From CAZSXU01 sp964610505 (GTDB lineage: Bacteria; Arandabacterota; Arandabacteria; JAGLYR01): a DNA stretch of 64,000 bases. The notes below the pieces were generated by a model. It ran no database searches. It had not been told where the DNA came from and saw only the letters and a program-made list of their open reading frames with translations. The position numbers and the translations under genes were made by a program. Shown here in pieces: positions 24,846 through 34,298 of this stretch. The stretch is from NCBI GenBank assembly GCA_964610505.1, contig CAZSXU010000004.1, forward strand, positions 62,001 to 126,000, written 5' to 3'. How positions within the stretch are numbered: position 1 is the stretch's first letter; every line of letters starts with the position of its first letter.

Positions 24846-27587
24846 TCATTTCAGAAGAACCATCTTCCGAGACAGCGTTTTTCCGGCGGCCTCGAGCCGG
24901 TACCAGTATACGCCCGACGCAACGGCATGCCCGTTGTCGTTCCGGCCGTCCCAGACACCGGCGTGGCTTCCCGCACACATCCGTCCCTCTGCGATGACCG
25001 CCACCTCGCGGCCTCGAACATCAAACACGCTCAGCCGGACGTCGAGGGCCGCCGGCAGCTCGAACCGGATCGTTGTCACCGGGTTGAAAGGATTCGGGAA
25101 ATTCTGCGACAGGCCGACGCGCCCGATCCAACCCTCCGCGTCCTCCACCTCCGCCACGACGTAAGGTTCACCGAAGAAGTCCCTCAGGATGACGTCCGTG
25201 TTGGCCCGCATCGGTTCGTGCTCGTAGCGGTACGGCCGCCCCGAGAGAAACACAAACTCCGCACCGTCTTCTCTCTCGGTTCCGCCCTCCGGAGGATCCC
25301 TCCAGACTCCGAGGCCCCGCGGGACGGCGAAGATGTTCTCCTGCACGAACAGGACTGTGCTCTCGCCGCCGACCGCCGAAGTGTCGAATACGGCGTTGTA
25401 GGACTGGGTGTCGGTCCGCGGCATGTCCACCAGATCGGGATGGGTGCTGGTCGCCTTGCGGGTGGTGTTCTCCCGCGCCTCGGCCCATTGGATTCCCAGG
25501 TACGATCTCAGCGCATCGTAGACGAAGTCCTGTCCCATGCGAGTCATCAGAAGGAGGTTGCCGCCCGCGTTCAGGTAGCCGAGGATCGGCGAATCGTACC
25601 AGTGTGCCAGGTCCCCGCCGTAGTTGTTGCCGACCCAGACGACCGATGAGAACTGCTTAACGGTGTCGGCCGGGACGGGCCCGTGCCCCAACGGCTCCGG
25701 CAGCGCCGAAGAATAGCCCCCGGACGGCTCGCCGAAGCAATCCCAGAAGCTGAAGGGAACCGTGCCCGCGAAGATGCTGTCCTCGTAGGCCGACGTAATC
25801 TCTGCTCCGTAGGCCGCCCAATACACTCCGTTCACCACGAGAACGCCCCGGTCGAAGGTCGCGCCGGCGATTTCATCCACAACGATTCGGAGAATCCACT
25901 CTTCCCGATCCAGCTCCACGTTCACCGGCTCATCGTCGACCACCAGCGTGTACTCTTGGGTCGCGAGGGAATCCTCCACCACGAGCGTCGTCTCTCCGGC
26001 CGTCGTCGTCACCGTCACCTGAATCGGCATCTGGAACACCACGTTCGTCTGCAGCTGATCGATCGTAAGGTCGATCTCATACCCCGCCTTCGCCGGTTGC
26101 GCGTCCCACTGGGCCCGGTATACGGGGTAGCCTTCCTCGTAGATCCACTGCTGGAAGAACCGGTCAAAATCCCTTCCGGTCACTTGCTCGCACAGATCCC
26201 GGAACTCCTCGGTCGTCGCCGAGCCGTACTGATGCACGCTCCCATAGTACGTTTCCAGAATCTCGAAGAACAGAGAGTCCCCCACGACTCCCCGGAGCAT
26301 GTGCGGCACCCAGGACGCTTTGTTGTAGGTGAGGTTCATGTCGAAGATCCGGCCCCAATCCATCAGTTCCTCGTCGGGGACGTAGATGGTCCCTCCGCCC
26401 AGATACTTGCCGTATCCCATCTGCTCCTTGTACGCTTCCCACCCATACGCGCTCTCCGCCCACAGCGCCTCGCTGTACACGGCAAAGCCCTCATTGAGCC
26501 AGATGTGATTGAACGTGTGGCACGTGATCATGTCCCCCCACCACATATGGGCCAATTCGTGGACGATCAGATATTCACCCCACCCCCCGAGACTCGTGAT
26601 GGTTTGATGCTCCATCCCCCCGCCCCAGGTGAATTCGGCGTGTCCGTATTTCTCCTCGATGAACGGGTACTCTCCGTAGAGGCCGGCAAAGGTCGCAATC
26701 ATGTCCGGGACCTTTGCATAGTTTTCCTGGACGTCGTCATAGTGCGCCGGAAACACGTAGTGGCGGATTTCCATCGAGTCTCCCGGCGCGTAGACGTAGT
26801 AGTCCGAGAACACCGTATACGGGTGGATGGCAACGGAAACCAGGTAGGTCGCGATCGGATAGCCTTCGTGCCACCGATAGGTCAAGGTGCCGCCGTTGTC
26901 CACCGTCTCCCGGAGGGTCCCGTTGGAAGCGACGATCAGGTTGTCCGGCACCGTGATCCAGATGTCGGCGGAGTCCGGCTTGTCCAGCGGGTAGTCCTTG
27001 GAGGGCCACCAGGTACGGCCGCCGTAGGGCTCGCTGAGACTCCAGATCATGTCTTCGCCGCCGTAGCTATCAAAGGCAAAGGCGCCTTCGGAGGCCGACG
27101 GGGTCCCGTGGTAGGTGATGTCCAGGGTGAAGGTCTCCCCCTCTGCGTAGCTGCGATCCAGGGTCACCGAGAGCAAGTCGTCCGCGTGTGTGAACCCGGC
27201 CACACTGTCCCCGCACGTCACTCCGTCCACGGTCATGTTGTCATAGAGATCCACGTCCGCCGTGGTGAGGGGGCCGACCACGACGTCCGCATGCATGGTG
27301 ACCGTACCGGAAATGGTGTCGGTCGCAGGATCGATCTCCAGATCCAGCAGGTAATAGGTGGCGTCATAGCTCATCTGGTTCGTGCTGGGGTCGGTGGCCC
27401 GGTCCGCTGCGCGCGCAAACCACTCTGCCTTCGCCGCCGCCAGCTCTCGGGAGATGTCGCCCCTGTCTTCCATCTGAGCCCGGACCGCAACCGTGGTCGA
27501 CAACCAGAACATCATGAACAGAACCGCCCAAAGGGTCCATCGAGCGCACCGCGAATCGAGGGTCAGAGATCTGCACTTCTCGGGCAT
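24846..27587 (-). CDS. Secreted M1-family metallopeptidase with C-terminal FlgD-like sorting domain
   Basis: A 914-residue exported aminopeptidase-N-like enzyme. A signal peptide (hydrophobic core around residues 17-36) precedes the M1 N-terminal beta domain, which begins ATYYLLDLEIDPATDTISGTV. The substrate motif reads GGGMEHQT where many M1 enzymes have GAMEN. The zinc site is HELAHMWWGD near residue 344, with the third ligand in LNEGFAVYSE. The last ~90 residues (QNFPNPFNP, VRLSVFDVRGREV, SGVYWYRLEA, KMVLLK) form a FlgD-like/T9SS type A sorting domain, which suggests export to the cell surface. A region before it (~620-820) is not assigned. The ATG at 27587 has AGGAG at ideal distance. A consensus promoter lies at 27674-27702. 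Confidence 0.92.
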   Translation of the reverse strand: MPEKCRSLTLDSRCARWTLWAVLFMMFWLSTTVAVRAQMEDRGDISRELAAAKAEWFARAADRATDPSTNQMSYDATYYLLDLEIDPATDTISGTVTMHADVVVGPLTTADVDLYDNMTVDGVTCGDSVAGFTHADDLLSVTLDRSYAEGETFTLDITYHGTPSASEGAFAFDSYGGEDMIWSLSEPYGGRTWWPSKDYPLDKPDSADIWITVPDNLIVASNGTLRETVDNGGTLTYRWHEGYPIATYLVSVAIHPYTVFSDYYVYAPGDSMEIRHYVFPAHYDDVQENYAKVPDMIATFAGLYGEYPFIEEKYGHAEFTWGGGMEHQTITSLGGWGEYLIVHELAHMWWGDMITCHTFNHIWLNEGFAVYSEALWAESAYGWEAYKEQMGYGKYLGGGTIYVPDEELMDWGRIFDMNLTYNKASWVPHMLRGVVGDSLFFEILETYYGSVHQYGSATTEEFRDLCEQVTGRDFDRFFQQWIYEEGYPVYRAQWDAQPAKAGYEIDLTIDQLQTNVVFQMPIQVTVTTTAGETTLVVEDSLATQEYTLVVDDEPVNVELDREEWILRIVVDEIAGATFDRGVLVVNGVYWAAYGAEITSAYEDSIFAGTVPFSFWDCFGEPSGGYSSALPEPLGHGPVPADTVKQFSSVVWVGNNYGGDLAHWYDSPILGYLNAGGNLLLMTRMGQDFVYDALRSYLGIQWAEARENTTRKATSTHPDLVDMPRTDTQSYNAVFDTSAVGGESTVLFVQENIFAVPRGLGVWRDPPEGGTEREDGAEFVFLSGRPYRYEHEPMRANTDVILRDFFGEPYVVAEVEDAEGWIGRVGLSQNFPNPFNPVTTIRFELPAALDVRLSVFDVRGREVAVIAEGRMCAGSHAGVWDGRNDNGHAVASGVYWYRLEAAGKTLSRKMVLLK

Positions 27588-27673
27588 GGTATTCTCCTGT
27601 GGGTCTTGAAGCAGCAACCTGACGGCAGAAAACACGACCTTGAACAAACGGCCGAGACCGAACGCACCCATCT

Positions 27674-27702
27674 ATTATACCATGTTTCATGTTCTTTTGC
27701 AA
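27674..27702 (-). promoter_or_regulatory. Promoter of M1 peptidase gene
   Basis: Minus strand: TTGCAA (27702-27697), 17-base spacer, TATAAT (27679-27674), a perfect -10. Transcription would start near 27667, giving an ~80-base leader. Confidence 0.75.
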
Positions 27703-27746
27703 TTCAGCATCGCCCGCGGCGTTATCGGAAGCGCCTTCCGTCCCGC

Positions 27747-28607
27747 TCAGGATCGCGAGCCGTCGACTACCAACGCACTTCCGACCGGGCAACCGATATC
27801 ACGTGCGATGACGGGGCATTTCACTTTGAGAAGATAGAAGATCGGCAGGTTTCGGTCATTCAGCGTCTCGAAGTTGCCCTGTCCCTTGGCAACAATGAGC
27901 GACGCTCGCCGGAAGCGGTCCCGGAAATCGGGGGAACAATCCTCGAGGATCGTACCCGGCGCGTCGGAGCCGTTGTCGATCACGTCAACGACCTCCGCCA
28001 GTCCCACCTGCACCGCATCCGCACGGGTGGCGTCGTTGATGACCGGACTTCCCCTCACGACGAACGTGGTCTTCTCCCGGGGCATGTGCTCGACGAGGAG
28101 CTTGTCCAGTACGATTTCCCCGGCGTTGTCCCCGAGATAGAGGATATCGGCGGCGCCGTCGATCGCGCGCGCAAACGCCCGAAACGCTTCTTCATCGATC
28201 TCGCTCTCCAGGGCTTCATCCAGAGAACGCGCGATTTCGTCATCGGGCACCGACCGACGTGTGCCGAAATCAATGATGTTTCCCGCGATGGCCAGGCGAA
28301 CGGCGGTGGCCAGAGGGTCGTGCGAGTCTCGAACCCGCTCCCGAAGCCGGGGGTAGAGCGAAAGCACCAAACGGTTGGACGTTTCCTTCACCTCCCGATA
28401 GGGATCCGCATTCCCCGTGATCTCTCGAATCACCCTGTGGATGTACTGCCCCATGGCGGGAGGGGACTGAGAGAGATCCATGTCCCCGATCCTTCGAAGG
28501 ATTCTGCGCAACGCCTCCCGGTGAACGTCCGGGTCCTCCGTCACGGCCCGGACGACATCCACGGCCTGTCGCGTGAAACAGGGGATGCAATCAAGATACG
28601 TATGCAC
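27747..28607 (-). CDS. DUF89 / ARMT1-like metal-dependent phosphatase
   Basis: A protein of about 286 residues of the DUF89 family, metal-dependent damage-control phosphatases that act on phosphometabolites. The family opening DCIPCFTRQAVDV is present. The metal site is LYLGDNAGEIVLDKLL, with Asp and Asn ligands, followed by VVRGSPVINDATRADA and a late VAKGQGNFE motif. The GTG at 28607 is chosen for three reasons: it puts HTYLDCIPCF at the start, GAGG lies 7 bases upstream, and the promoter at 28661-28689 would leave only about 14 leader bases for the in-frame ATG at 28640. The specific substrate is unknown. Divergent from the beta-barrel gene. Confidence 0.88.
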   Translation of the reverse strand: MHTYLDCIPCFTRQAVDVVRAVTEDPDVHREALRRILRRIGDMDLSQSPPAMGQYIHRVIREITGNADPYREVKETSNRLVLSLYPRLRERVRDSHDPLATAVRLAIAGNIIDFGTRRSVPDDEIARSLDEALESEIDEEAFRAFARAIDGAADILYLGDNAGEIVLDKLLVEHMPREKTTFVVRGSPVINDATRADAVQVGLAEVVDVIDNGSDAPGTILEDCSPDFRDRFRRASLIVAKGQGNFETLNDRNLPIFYLLKVKCPVIARDIGCPVGSALVVDGSRS

Positions 28608-28660
28608 GGCCAACCTCAGCGCCGGAGGGAATCCTGCCATTCATCGGTGAAGAACCTGCC

Positions 28661-28689
28661 ATTCTGATCCTCGGCGCCGATCGTGTCAA
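28661..28689 (-). promoter_or_regulatory. Promoter of DUF89 gene
   Basis: Minus strand: TTGACA (28689-28684), 17-base spacer, CAGAAT (28666-28661). It helps place the translation start at 28607. Confidence 0.62.
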
Positions 28690-28778
28690 GTCATCGTACC
28701 GGTCCCGGGGACGGCGCACGCTCTCCACACAAGCCTGGGCCCGGCCCAAGGTTGCTCCCCTTCGAGAATCGTGCGCTC

Positions 28779-28806
28779 TTGACGTCGGCTCGATTCCGGG
28801 TAGAAT
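28779..28806 (+). promoter_or_regulatory. Promoter of beta-barrel protein gene
   Basis: TTGACG (28779-28784), 16-base spacer, TAGAAT (28801-28806), 40 bases before the ATG at 28846. Confidence 0.68.
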
Positions 28807-28845
28807 GGCACAGACACCGCTACGGTCTCAACCTGGAGGATCCCC

Positions 28846-29484
28846 ATGCGTCTTCTGCTTCTGGTGGCTCTGGTGTGCTGCAGTACTCTGATCCCCGAGG
28901 CCTGCCGGAGCGCAACATACGACTTCGGGCTCAATCTGGCCCTGGATTTACCCCAGGCGGATTTCGCAAACATTTCGGGGACCGGAGCCGGTGTGGGCCT
29001 CAAGTTCCTTCGGCCGCTGTCCGGACCTCATCTCCGCCTTCGCGGGGATTTCGATCTGCTCTTCTTCGGAGAGGAGGAACAGGTCGGTGACATCGGCGGG
29101 CAGCCGTGGAGCGTGGTGACGCGGTATGAATCCATGAGGTTCCTGGCCGGGCTTGAAATCTCAACGTCCTCCGCCCGGCGCTGGCGCGTGTACCTCGCTC
29201 CGGTGGCCGGTCTCTATTACTTTCGCTCCATCGACCGCATCCAATTCACCTACTACTCCGAAACCCGCTCCTCGGAAACCGACTTCGGGTGGAAGGTGGA
29301 CGCCGGGTTCACGCTGTCCCGCTTCCGCCGGCCCCACCGGCCCAGAGGTCTGGAACTGGACTTCGGAGCATCGTACGGAACGGTCAGGGGCGCCGTGACA
29401 ACGGAAACCGTCGAAGGCCAAACCCTCACGAGTGACGCCAACGAAGTCATCATCCACGTGGGCGTGATCTGGCATCGCCGTTGA
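28846..29484 (+). CDS. Outer-membrane beta-barrel domain protein
   Basis: A 212-residue exported protein. The N-terminus (LLLLVALVCCSTLIPEACRSA) is a signal peptide ending near residue 23. The mature part is rich in alternating hydrophobic strands with aromatic girdle residues (for example YDFGLNLALDL, VGLKFLRPL, RVYLAPVAGLYYF, VIIHVGVIW). It ends close to a terminal hydrophobic strand, as expected for an 8-stranded barrel. GGAGG lies 6 bases before the ATG. It overlaps the 3' end of the convergent O-antigen ligase gene by 35 bases. Function may be structural or sensing; no enzymatic motif is seen. Confidence 0.75.
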   Translation: MRLLLLVALVCCSTLIPEACRSATYDFGLNLALDLPQADFANISGTGAGVGLKFLRPLSGPHLRLRGDFDLLFFGEEEQVGDIGGQPWSVVTRYESMRFLAGLEISTSSARRWRVYLAPVAGLYYFRSIDRIQFTYYSETRSSETDFGWKVDAGFTLSRFRRPHRPRGLELDFGASYGTVRGAVTTETVEGQTLTSDANEVIIHVGVIWHRR

Positions 29485-30679
29485 AGCGGTCGAGGGCGAT
29501 CGCAAGCCCGACCAGGAAGTAGACGACCATGATCACTTCGGAGTCTCCGAAGTTCCATTCGAACAGGCCGCTCGCGAGGAATCCCACATAGCAGCCGAAG
29601 GCGCCGACGGCCAGGGCCTCCGCAAAGGAAGAAACGGATCGTCCGGCCCGAATGCCGCGCCGAATCACCGCCCCCATGGCCCAGAGGAGATAGAGGAAAG
29701 CCGCCAGGCCGATGGCCCCGCGCGCCGCCATCACCTGGATGAAAATGTTGTGGAAATGCCCGTGTTTCTTCCGGGCGTTGGGCACCCAGTCACGCTCGTA
29801 CAAGTCGCTCTGGTCCATCAGCCCGACGCCCACTACGGGATGGTCCTTGAAAATGCCCAGACCCGTCTTCCACAGGTGCACCCGCTCCACGTTGGCCGGA
29901 TGGTCCGGATCGAAGATGCTGGTGATCCGGTCCCGGAAACCGGCGGGCGCGGCCGTGAAGACGACCAGGAGAACCACTCCCAGCACCACCAGGAACGCGC
30001 GGCGTTTGATGGTGAACATCGTCGCCAGCGCGACCACGAAACCGATCCACGCGCTGCGCGTGAAGGTCACCGCCAGACAGCCGGTCGTGGACAGGGCCGA
30101 GCCCCAGAGGAACCACCGGCGCCACCCGCGCGCGCCGGCAAAGAGAGCGAGGGACACCGACAGGCCGGCGGCGAACATCAACAGCCCGCCCATGGTCATG
30201 TAGTGACCGAGCGTTCCCCGCGTGCGTCCGTCCACTCCCCAGGGATGAGAGAGGTAGTCTGCGATCCCGACGAGGGAGGCCACCGACGCGGACAACAACA
30301 GGGCGAACACGACCCGTTCGGTTCGCCGCTCGCCCTCGAGGTTGAAGGCAAAGAGGTAGACGACCCCGATCATGAAGATCTTTCGCAACTTGTCCAGGCT
30401 GGCCAGAGGATCCACGGCGAACACGGTCGAGATGATCCCGGAGGCCAGCCAGAAGAGGAAGGCCAGGTCGACCGGCGTGACGAGCGCCCCTCGGGAACGC
30501 AGGTCCTGCCTCGCGCGGACCGCGGCCCCTCCCCCCGATCTCGACCGCGCCGCCCAGACCAGCAATCCCAGGATCAGCGCGCTCTGCGTAACGGCAATGC
30601 CCTGAAAACAACCGATCACGAATCCGTAGAGACCGATTCGGAGGAGCCAGTCACTCACGCCCGTGCGCCCCTCACTCAT
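29450..30679 (-). CDS. O-antigen ligase / polymerase family membrane protein
   Basis: A 409-residue protein with about eleven to twelve hydrophobic helices of the Wzy/WaaL superfamily. The large periplasmic loop includes VERVHLWKTGLGIFKDHPVVGVGL followed by HGHFHNIFIQVMAARGAIGL. The (W/K)xxGLxxFxxxPxxGxG pattern and the HNxFIQ histidine are typical of O-antigen ligases, which attach polysaccharide to lipid A-core. The ATG at 30679 overlaps the glycosyltransferase stop by 8 bases and starts directly before the first helix; longer starts read antisense into non-membrane sequence. It is the last gene of an LPS operon: epimerase, GT9, GT4, ligase. Ligase versus polymerase cannot be separated by sequence alone. 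Confidence 0.88.
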   Translation of the reverse strand: MSEGRTGVSDWLLRIGLYGFVIGCFQGIAVTQSALILGLLVWAARSRSGGGAAVRARQDLRSRGALVTPVDLAFLFWLASGIISTVFAVDPLASLDKLRKIFMIGVVYLFAFNLEGERRTERVVFALLLSASVASLVGIADYLSHPWGVDGRTRGTLGHYMTMGGLLMFAAGLSVSLALFAGARGWRRWFLWGSALSTTGCLAVTFTRSAWIGFVVALATMFTIKRRAFLVVLGVVLLVVFTAAPAGFRDRITSIFDPDHPANVERVHLWKTGLGIFKDHPVVGVGLMDQSDLYERDWVPNARKKHGHFHNIFIQVMAARGAIGLAAFLYLLWAMGAVIRRGIRAGRSVSSFAEALAVGAFGCYVGFLASGLFEWNFGDSEVIMVVYFLVGLAIALDRFNGDARSRPRG

Positions 30680-31772
30680 CCTCCCCTCCCTCGAGAACGT
30701 CGTAGTACACCTGTTCGGCCCGTTCCACGGTTCGAGCGACGTCGAACATCTGAACCCGCTCACGCCCGCGGGCGGCGAAGGACGCGCGGAGATCCGCGTC
30801 CTCCAGCAACCGCCGAATGCAATCGGCCAACGCCCCGTGGTCCCGGGGCGGAAACAGGAATCCGCTCCGGCCATGTTCGATGGCTTCTGCGTTTCCGCCG
30901 GCATCCGAGGCGATCATCGGCACGCCCATGACCATGGATTCCAGGATGGAACGGGAGAATCCCTCGATCACCGACGGCAACACCGAGATCGTGAACAGCC
31001 GGTAGTAGGGGAGAATCTCGTCCAGGAATCCCCGATAGTGAATCTCGTTCTCGAGTCCCAGGTCTTTCCTCAACTTCTCGAGGCGCTCGTTGCGGCGGAC
31101 CCCCAGAAACACGATCTTGATTCCGGGATCCAGGAGGGCCAGGGCCCGGAGCAGGACCGCATGATCCTTCAAGCGGGAAACGACTCCGATCACCCGGTCA
31201 TCGGCCCGAATGCCCATCTCCTCCCGAAGATCCCGCACGGTCTCGTCCGGGACGTCCCCGTATTCGGAGAGCACGATTCCGTTTCTCACTACGGAGACCT
31301 TCCGGCCCGGGACGCCGCTTGCGACGAGCGAATCCTCGACGGCCCGGCTCACGGCGATCAGGCGGTCGGCGCCCCAACCGTAAAAGCGTCCCTGCAGCCG
31401 CCCGCCGCTCATCCGGGGAAGATTGCGCCTCGTGTGGATCAACCGTGCCGGCATCCGGAAGATCTTCCTTGCGTACAGGGTCACGTGGCGGTCGCGCGAG
31501 GCGTGGGAGTTCACAATATCGATCCCGTTCTCCCGGGCGAACGCGGCGATCCGCCCGGCCGTCCGAAGATCCAGCCCTCCACGGAACACGAGGGGAACCG
31601 TGGGCACGCCATGTTCTTCCATGAATCGATGGATGAGGCTCTCGGCCCGCGCGGCCATCCAGAGAGAGTGGCCGCGCGCTCGAAGTCCCATGGTCAGATT
31701 GATGATGGAATGCGTGGCCCCGGCGGTATCCCCCGCAGCCGTAATCTGGAGGATTCGTAGCGGCCGATTCAT
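30672..31772 (-). CDS. Glycosyltransferase family 4 (GT-B)
   Basis: A 366-residue retaining glycosyltransferase. N-terminal Rossmann lobe: ILQITAAGDTAGATHSIINLTMGLRARGHS, with an early Gly-rich acceptor loop. C-terminal lobe: VSRLKDHAVLLRALALL, SVLPSVIEGFSRSILESMVMGVPMIASDAGGNAEAIEHG, which holds the E-x7-E motif that contacts the nucleotide sugar (E in IEGFSRSILE). The ATG at 31772 overlaps the upstream GT9 stop (ATGA), which indicates coupling; the longer frame would extend into that gene. Probable role: adding a hexose or heptose to LPS core or O-unit. The sugar is not predictable. Confidence 0.92.
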   Translation of the reverse strand: MNRPLRILQITAAGDTAGATHSIINLTMGLRARGHSLWMAARAESLIHRFMEEHGVPTVPLVFRGGLDLRTAGRIAAFARENGIDIVNSHASRDRHVTLYARKIFRMPARLIHTRRNLPRMSGGRLQGRFYGWGADRLIAVSRAVEDSLVASGVPGRKVSVVRNGIVLSEYGDVPDETVRDLREEMGIRADDRVIGVVSRLKDHAVLLRALALLDPGIKIVFLGVRRNERLEKLRKDLGLENEIHYRGFLDEILPYYRLFTISVLPSVIEGFSRSILESMVMGVPMIASDAGGNAEAIEHGRSGFLFPPRDHGALADCIRRLLEDADLRASFAARGRERVQMFDVARTVERAEQVYYDVLEGGEDE

Positions 31773-32854
31773 CCGGAAGCCCTTTCGCCGGCCAACCGTG
31801 CGCGCAGTCGGGTGACCGTGTCCATCACCCGTTCGGGCGTGAGGTGTTCCATGCATTCGTGGGTCTCGCACTGCTTGCGGTTGCAGACCAGGCAGTCCAG
31901 CTCATCCGCGCGGAGGGCAACGTGGCGTTCGGTGTTTTCCGCGTGCCATACCCGGGGATCCGTGGGTCCGTAGATCACGACGGACGGGGTGTCCACCGCA
32001 TCGGCCAGATGCGTAACCCCGGAATCCGTGCCGATCAGCATGGAGGATGCCTCAACGAGAGCGCCCAGCTCCTTGAGGTCCGTCTCGGGAGCCACCGATG
32101 CCAGATCGCCGCCGGCCTCAGCGACGTCCTCGGCCAGTTTCCTCTCTCCCGGACCCCACAGGACGACCACCCGGATCCCCTCTTCGGCCAGAAGACGCGC
32201 CAGCCGGCCGTAGAATTCCGGTTTCCATCGCTTCGCCTGCCACTTGGCTGCAGGCGTGAGTGCCACCCATTCATCCGTCTCGGCGATTCCCCGATTCTGT
32301 AGAAAGAGACGGACCTTCTCCCGGTGCTCCTCGCCCATCCGGAACACCAGATGCCGGTCCTTCGTATCCACGCCGAGCAGGCGCACCATATCCAGATGCA
32401 CGTCCACCTCGGACCTCGGGACGCCGCGCTGTAGATCTCGCTCCTTGTGCAGATTGTACGCGAGCCGGCGGCCCCTGACATCGTATCCCAGCCGGTACGG
32501 CGCCCCGCTCAAGAGGGTCAACCAGGCCGATCGCGGGTTTCCGAAGAGATCGATCACGAGGTCGAAGCGGCTACGGCGCAGACGGCGGACCCCTCGCAGG
32601 AATTCGGAGGCCTTCCGCATCGATGACCACGATTCACCGTACCACGGATCGCAGATGATGACCTCGTCGAGATGAGGATTGCCCTCCACGACTCCGGCCA
32701 TGTTCTTCCGCACCATCATGGCGAGATGGGCGTCGGGGTGGGCTTCACGGAGTGCCCGGATCGCGGGGGTGGCAAGCAAAACGTCTCCGAGCGCCCGGAG
32801 ACGGATCACCAGGATTCGTTCGAGAGGGATCGGAATGTGAATGGGTGTGTCCAC
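31769..32854 (-). CDS. Glycosyltransferase family 9 (heptosyltransferase-like)
   Basis: A 361-residue GT-B enzyme of the ADP-heptose:LPS heptosyltransferase family. The opening RILVIRLRALGDVLLATPAIRALREAHPDA is the canonical acceptor-side motif. The donor-side motif appears as LIGTDSGVTHLADAVDTPSVVIYGPTDP, in which the acidic residue of TDSG and the following His are conserved. A cysteine cluster near the end (CLVCNRKQCETHEC) is also typical of many GT9 proteins. It sits 7 bases after the epimerase gene and overlaps the GT4 gene, inside one operon. Likely inner-core heptose transfer, though some GT9 proteins act on other substrates. Confidence 0.92.
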   Translation of the reverse strand: MDTPIHIPIPLERILVIRLRALGDVLLATPAIRALREAHPDAHLAMMVRKNMAGVVEGNPHLDEVIICDPWYGESWSSMRKASEFLRGVRRLRRSRFDLVIDLFGNPRSAWLTLLSGAPYRLGYDVRGRRLAYNLHKERDLQRGVPRSEVDVHLDMVRLLGVDTKDRHLVFRMGEEHREKVRLFLQNRGIAETDEWVALTPAAKWQAKRWKPEFYGRLARLLAEEGIRVVVLWGPGERKLAEDVAEAGGDLASVAPETDLKELGALVEASSMLIGTDSGVTHLADAVDTPSVVIYGPTDPRVWHAENTERHVALRADELDCLVCNRKQCETHECMEHLTPERVMDTVTRLRARLAGERASG

Positions 32855-32861
32855 TGTGAGC

Positions 32862-33878
32862 TCAGGTCCGCTGGGGAGACGGATCTTTGTCGGGCAGCGG
32901 GCCGGCGCGGCCCGGCATTCGCTCCTTCACCCACCACTCCACCTGTTGCCGGACCCCTTCCTCGAGTCCCACGACGGCTCGCCAATCCAGAACCAGGGCG
33001 GCCTTGCGGGCGTCGCACCGCATTCTCCCCGGCTCTCCCCTCCCACTCTCTGCGAACTCCACGGCGGAATCTTCCCGCCCCAGGAAGTCGACGATGAGAG
33101 AGAGGAAGCGTCGAACGGTGGCCTCCCGGCCCGTTCCGATGTTGAACGCCTCACCCACCGCCCGGCCGTCCGCCCGGGCGGCCGCCAGGAAAGCGGCCAC
33201 CGCGTCGGACACGAAGGTGAAGTCCCGCGTCTGCAATCCGTCCCCCGTGACAAGAGGGGCCGAACTGGACGTCAGCCTTTCGAGAAAACGGGTCCCCGCC
33301 ATGTCCGGACGCTGGCGAGGACCGAACACCGAAAAGAGCCGAAAGGCGATCGTCTCGATCTTCCCGGAATCGCAGTAGGCCCTGCACAGACGCTCGCCCT
33401 CCAGCTTGCTCTCGCCGTAGGGAGAGATGGGCCGGGTCCGCTGGATTTCCGAGACGGGCAGCTTCTCGAGAAAGCCATAGACCGAGCTGGAGGATGTGAA
33501 GATCAGACGCCGCACGCCCGCCCCGACGGCCGCGTCCAGAACCGAACGCGTCCCATCGACGTTGATCGATCGAGTCTTCTCGGTGTGGTCGAAGGAGAAC
33601 CGGACGCCGGGCTGAGCGGCGAGATGAAAAACGACGTCCACGTCCCGGAAGATCTTCTCCAGGGCCGCCGTCTCGCGAACGTCCAGCCGGTCCATCGTCA
33701 GCGATGGGTGATTCGCGACGGCCGTGAGGTTGGCCTCCTTGCCGTCGTAGTACGGCTCGAAGTTGTCGATGACCCGGACCCGGTGTCCCTCGGCGAGAAG
33801 CGCTTCGACCAGGTGGGAGCCGATGAATCCGGCCCCTCCGGTCACGGCAACCAGGTTCCCGATTTCTCCGTCCGGCAT
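32862..33878 (-). CDS. NAD-dependent sugar epimerase/dehydratase (extended SDR)
   Basis: A 338-residue Rossmann enzyme. The NAD-binding motif is VAVTGGAGFIGSHL near the start. Catalytic residues are in TSSSSVYG (Ser/Thr) and SPYGESK (Tyr-x3-Lys). VFHLAAQPGVRFSF is the usual third motif of UDP-glucuronate/UDP-glucose 4-epimerases. The likely reaction is C4 epimerisation or 4,6-dehydration of a nucleotide sugar feeding the transferases downstream. The ATG at 33878 has GAGGGA upstream; an in-frame TTG at 33902 is less likely. It is the first gene of the operon, with a promoter at 33931-33959. Confidence 0.88.
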   Translation of the reverse strand: MPDGEIGNLVAVTGGAGFIGSHLVEALLAEGHRVRVIDNFEPYYDGKEANLTAVANHPSLTMDRLDVRETAALEKIFRDVDVVFHLAAQPGVRFSFDHTEKTRSINVDGTRSVLDAAVGAGVRRLIFTSSSSVYGFLEKLPVSEIQRTRPISPYGESKLEGERLCRAYCDSGKIETIAFRLFSVFGPRQRPDMAGTRFLERLTSSSAPLVTGDGLQTRDFTFVSDAVAAFLAAARADGRAVGEAFNIGTGREATVRRFLSLIVDFLGREDSAVEFAESGRGEPGRMRCDARKAALVLDWRAVVGLEEGVRQQVEWWVKERMPGRAGPLPDKDPSPQRT

Positions 33879-33930
33879 GCCTGTCCCTCGCAGTCGATTC
33901 AATAGGCTTCACGCGGCATTGGATTCCAGG

Positions 33931-33959
33931 ATGATGGAGCACAATCGGCTTGAAGTCAA
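33931..33959 (-). promoter_or_regulatory. Promoter of epimerase-GT9-GT4-ligase operon
   Basis: Minus strand: TTGACT (33959-33954), 17-base spacer, CATCAT (33936-33931), about 45 bases before the ATG at 33878. Confidence 0.5.
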
Positions 33960-34298
33960 GACCTTAACAGGCGTCGCGTTTGCCCACTTACGGGCCACGG
34001 TCGAGTATGGGGCTGTTGGAGGCCCTCCGGCACGACGGCCAGACTCCCGATCGCCCTGAGCGGCTGCCGGGCTTCCTACCTTTGCCCGCAACCGCTGGTC
34101 AATTCACGGACCATGGCCTCCGACTCATCCTTCGCGAAAACACGGTCGCCCGTAGCGGTATCTTCTTGGAGGGGGCTGGAGGATTGGCGTTGGAGCTACA
34201 GATATACCCCGAAGTCTCGGGAGGTACGACGCAGCAGCGGATGGGTGGCGAGGAATGCGGGCTGGTAGTCAGGTCGAGGACGGCCACTGTGTTGCCAC
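33960..34298. other. Intergenic region, nothing recognised
   Basis: Between the LPS operon promoter and a sorting-domain remnant. No gene, repeat or RNA recognised. Confidence 0.4.

Noticed and set aside
25683..28667. Nearly 1000-codon open frame on the plus strand across the M1 peptidase and DUF89 genes
   Set aside because: Antisense to two clear enzymes; its translation is rich in Arg, Pro, Val and Gly from GC-biased third positions and has no domain.
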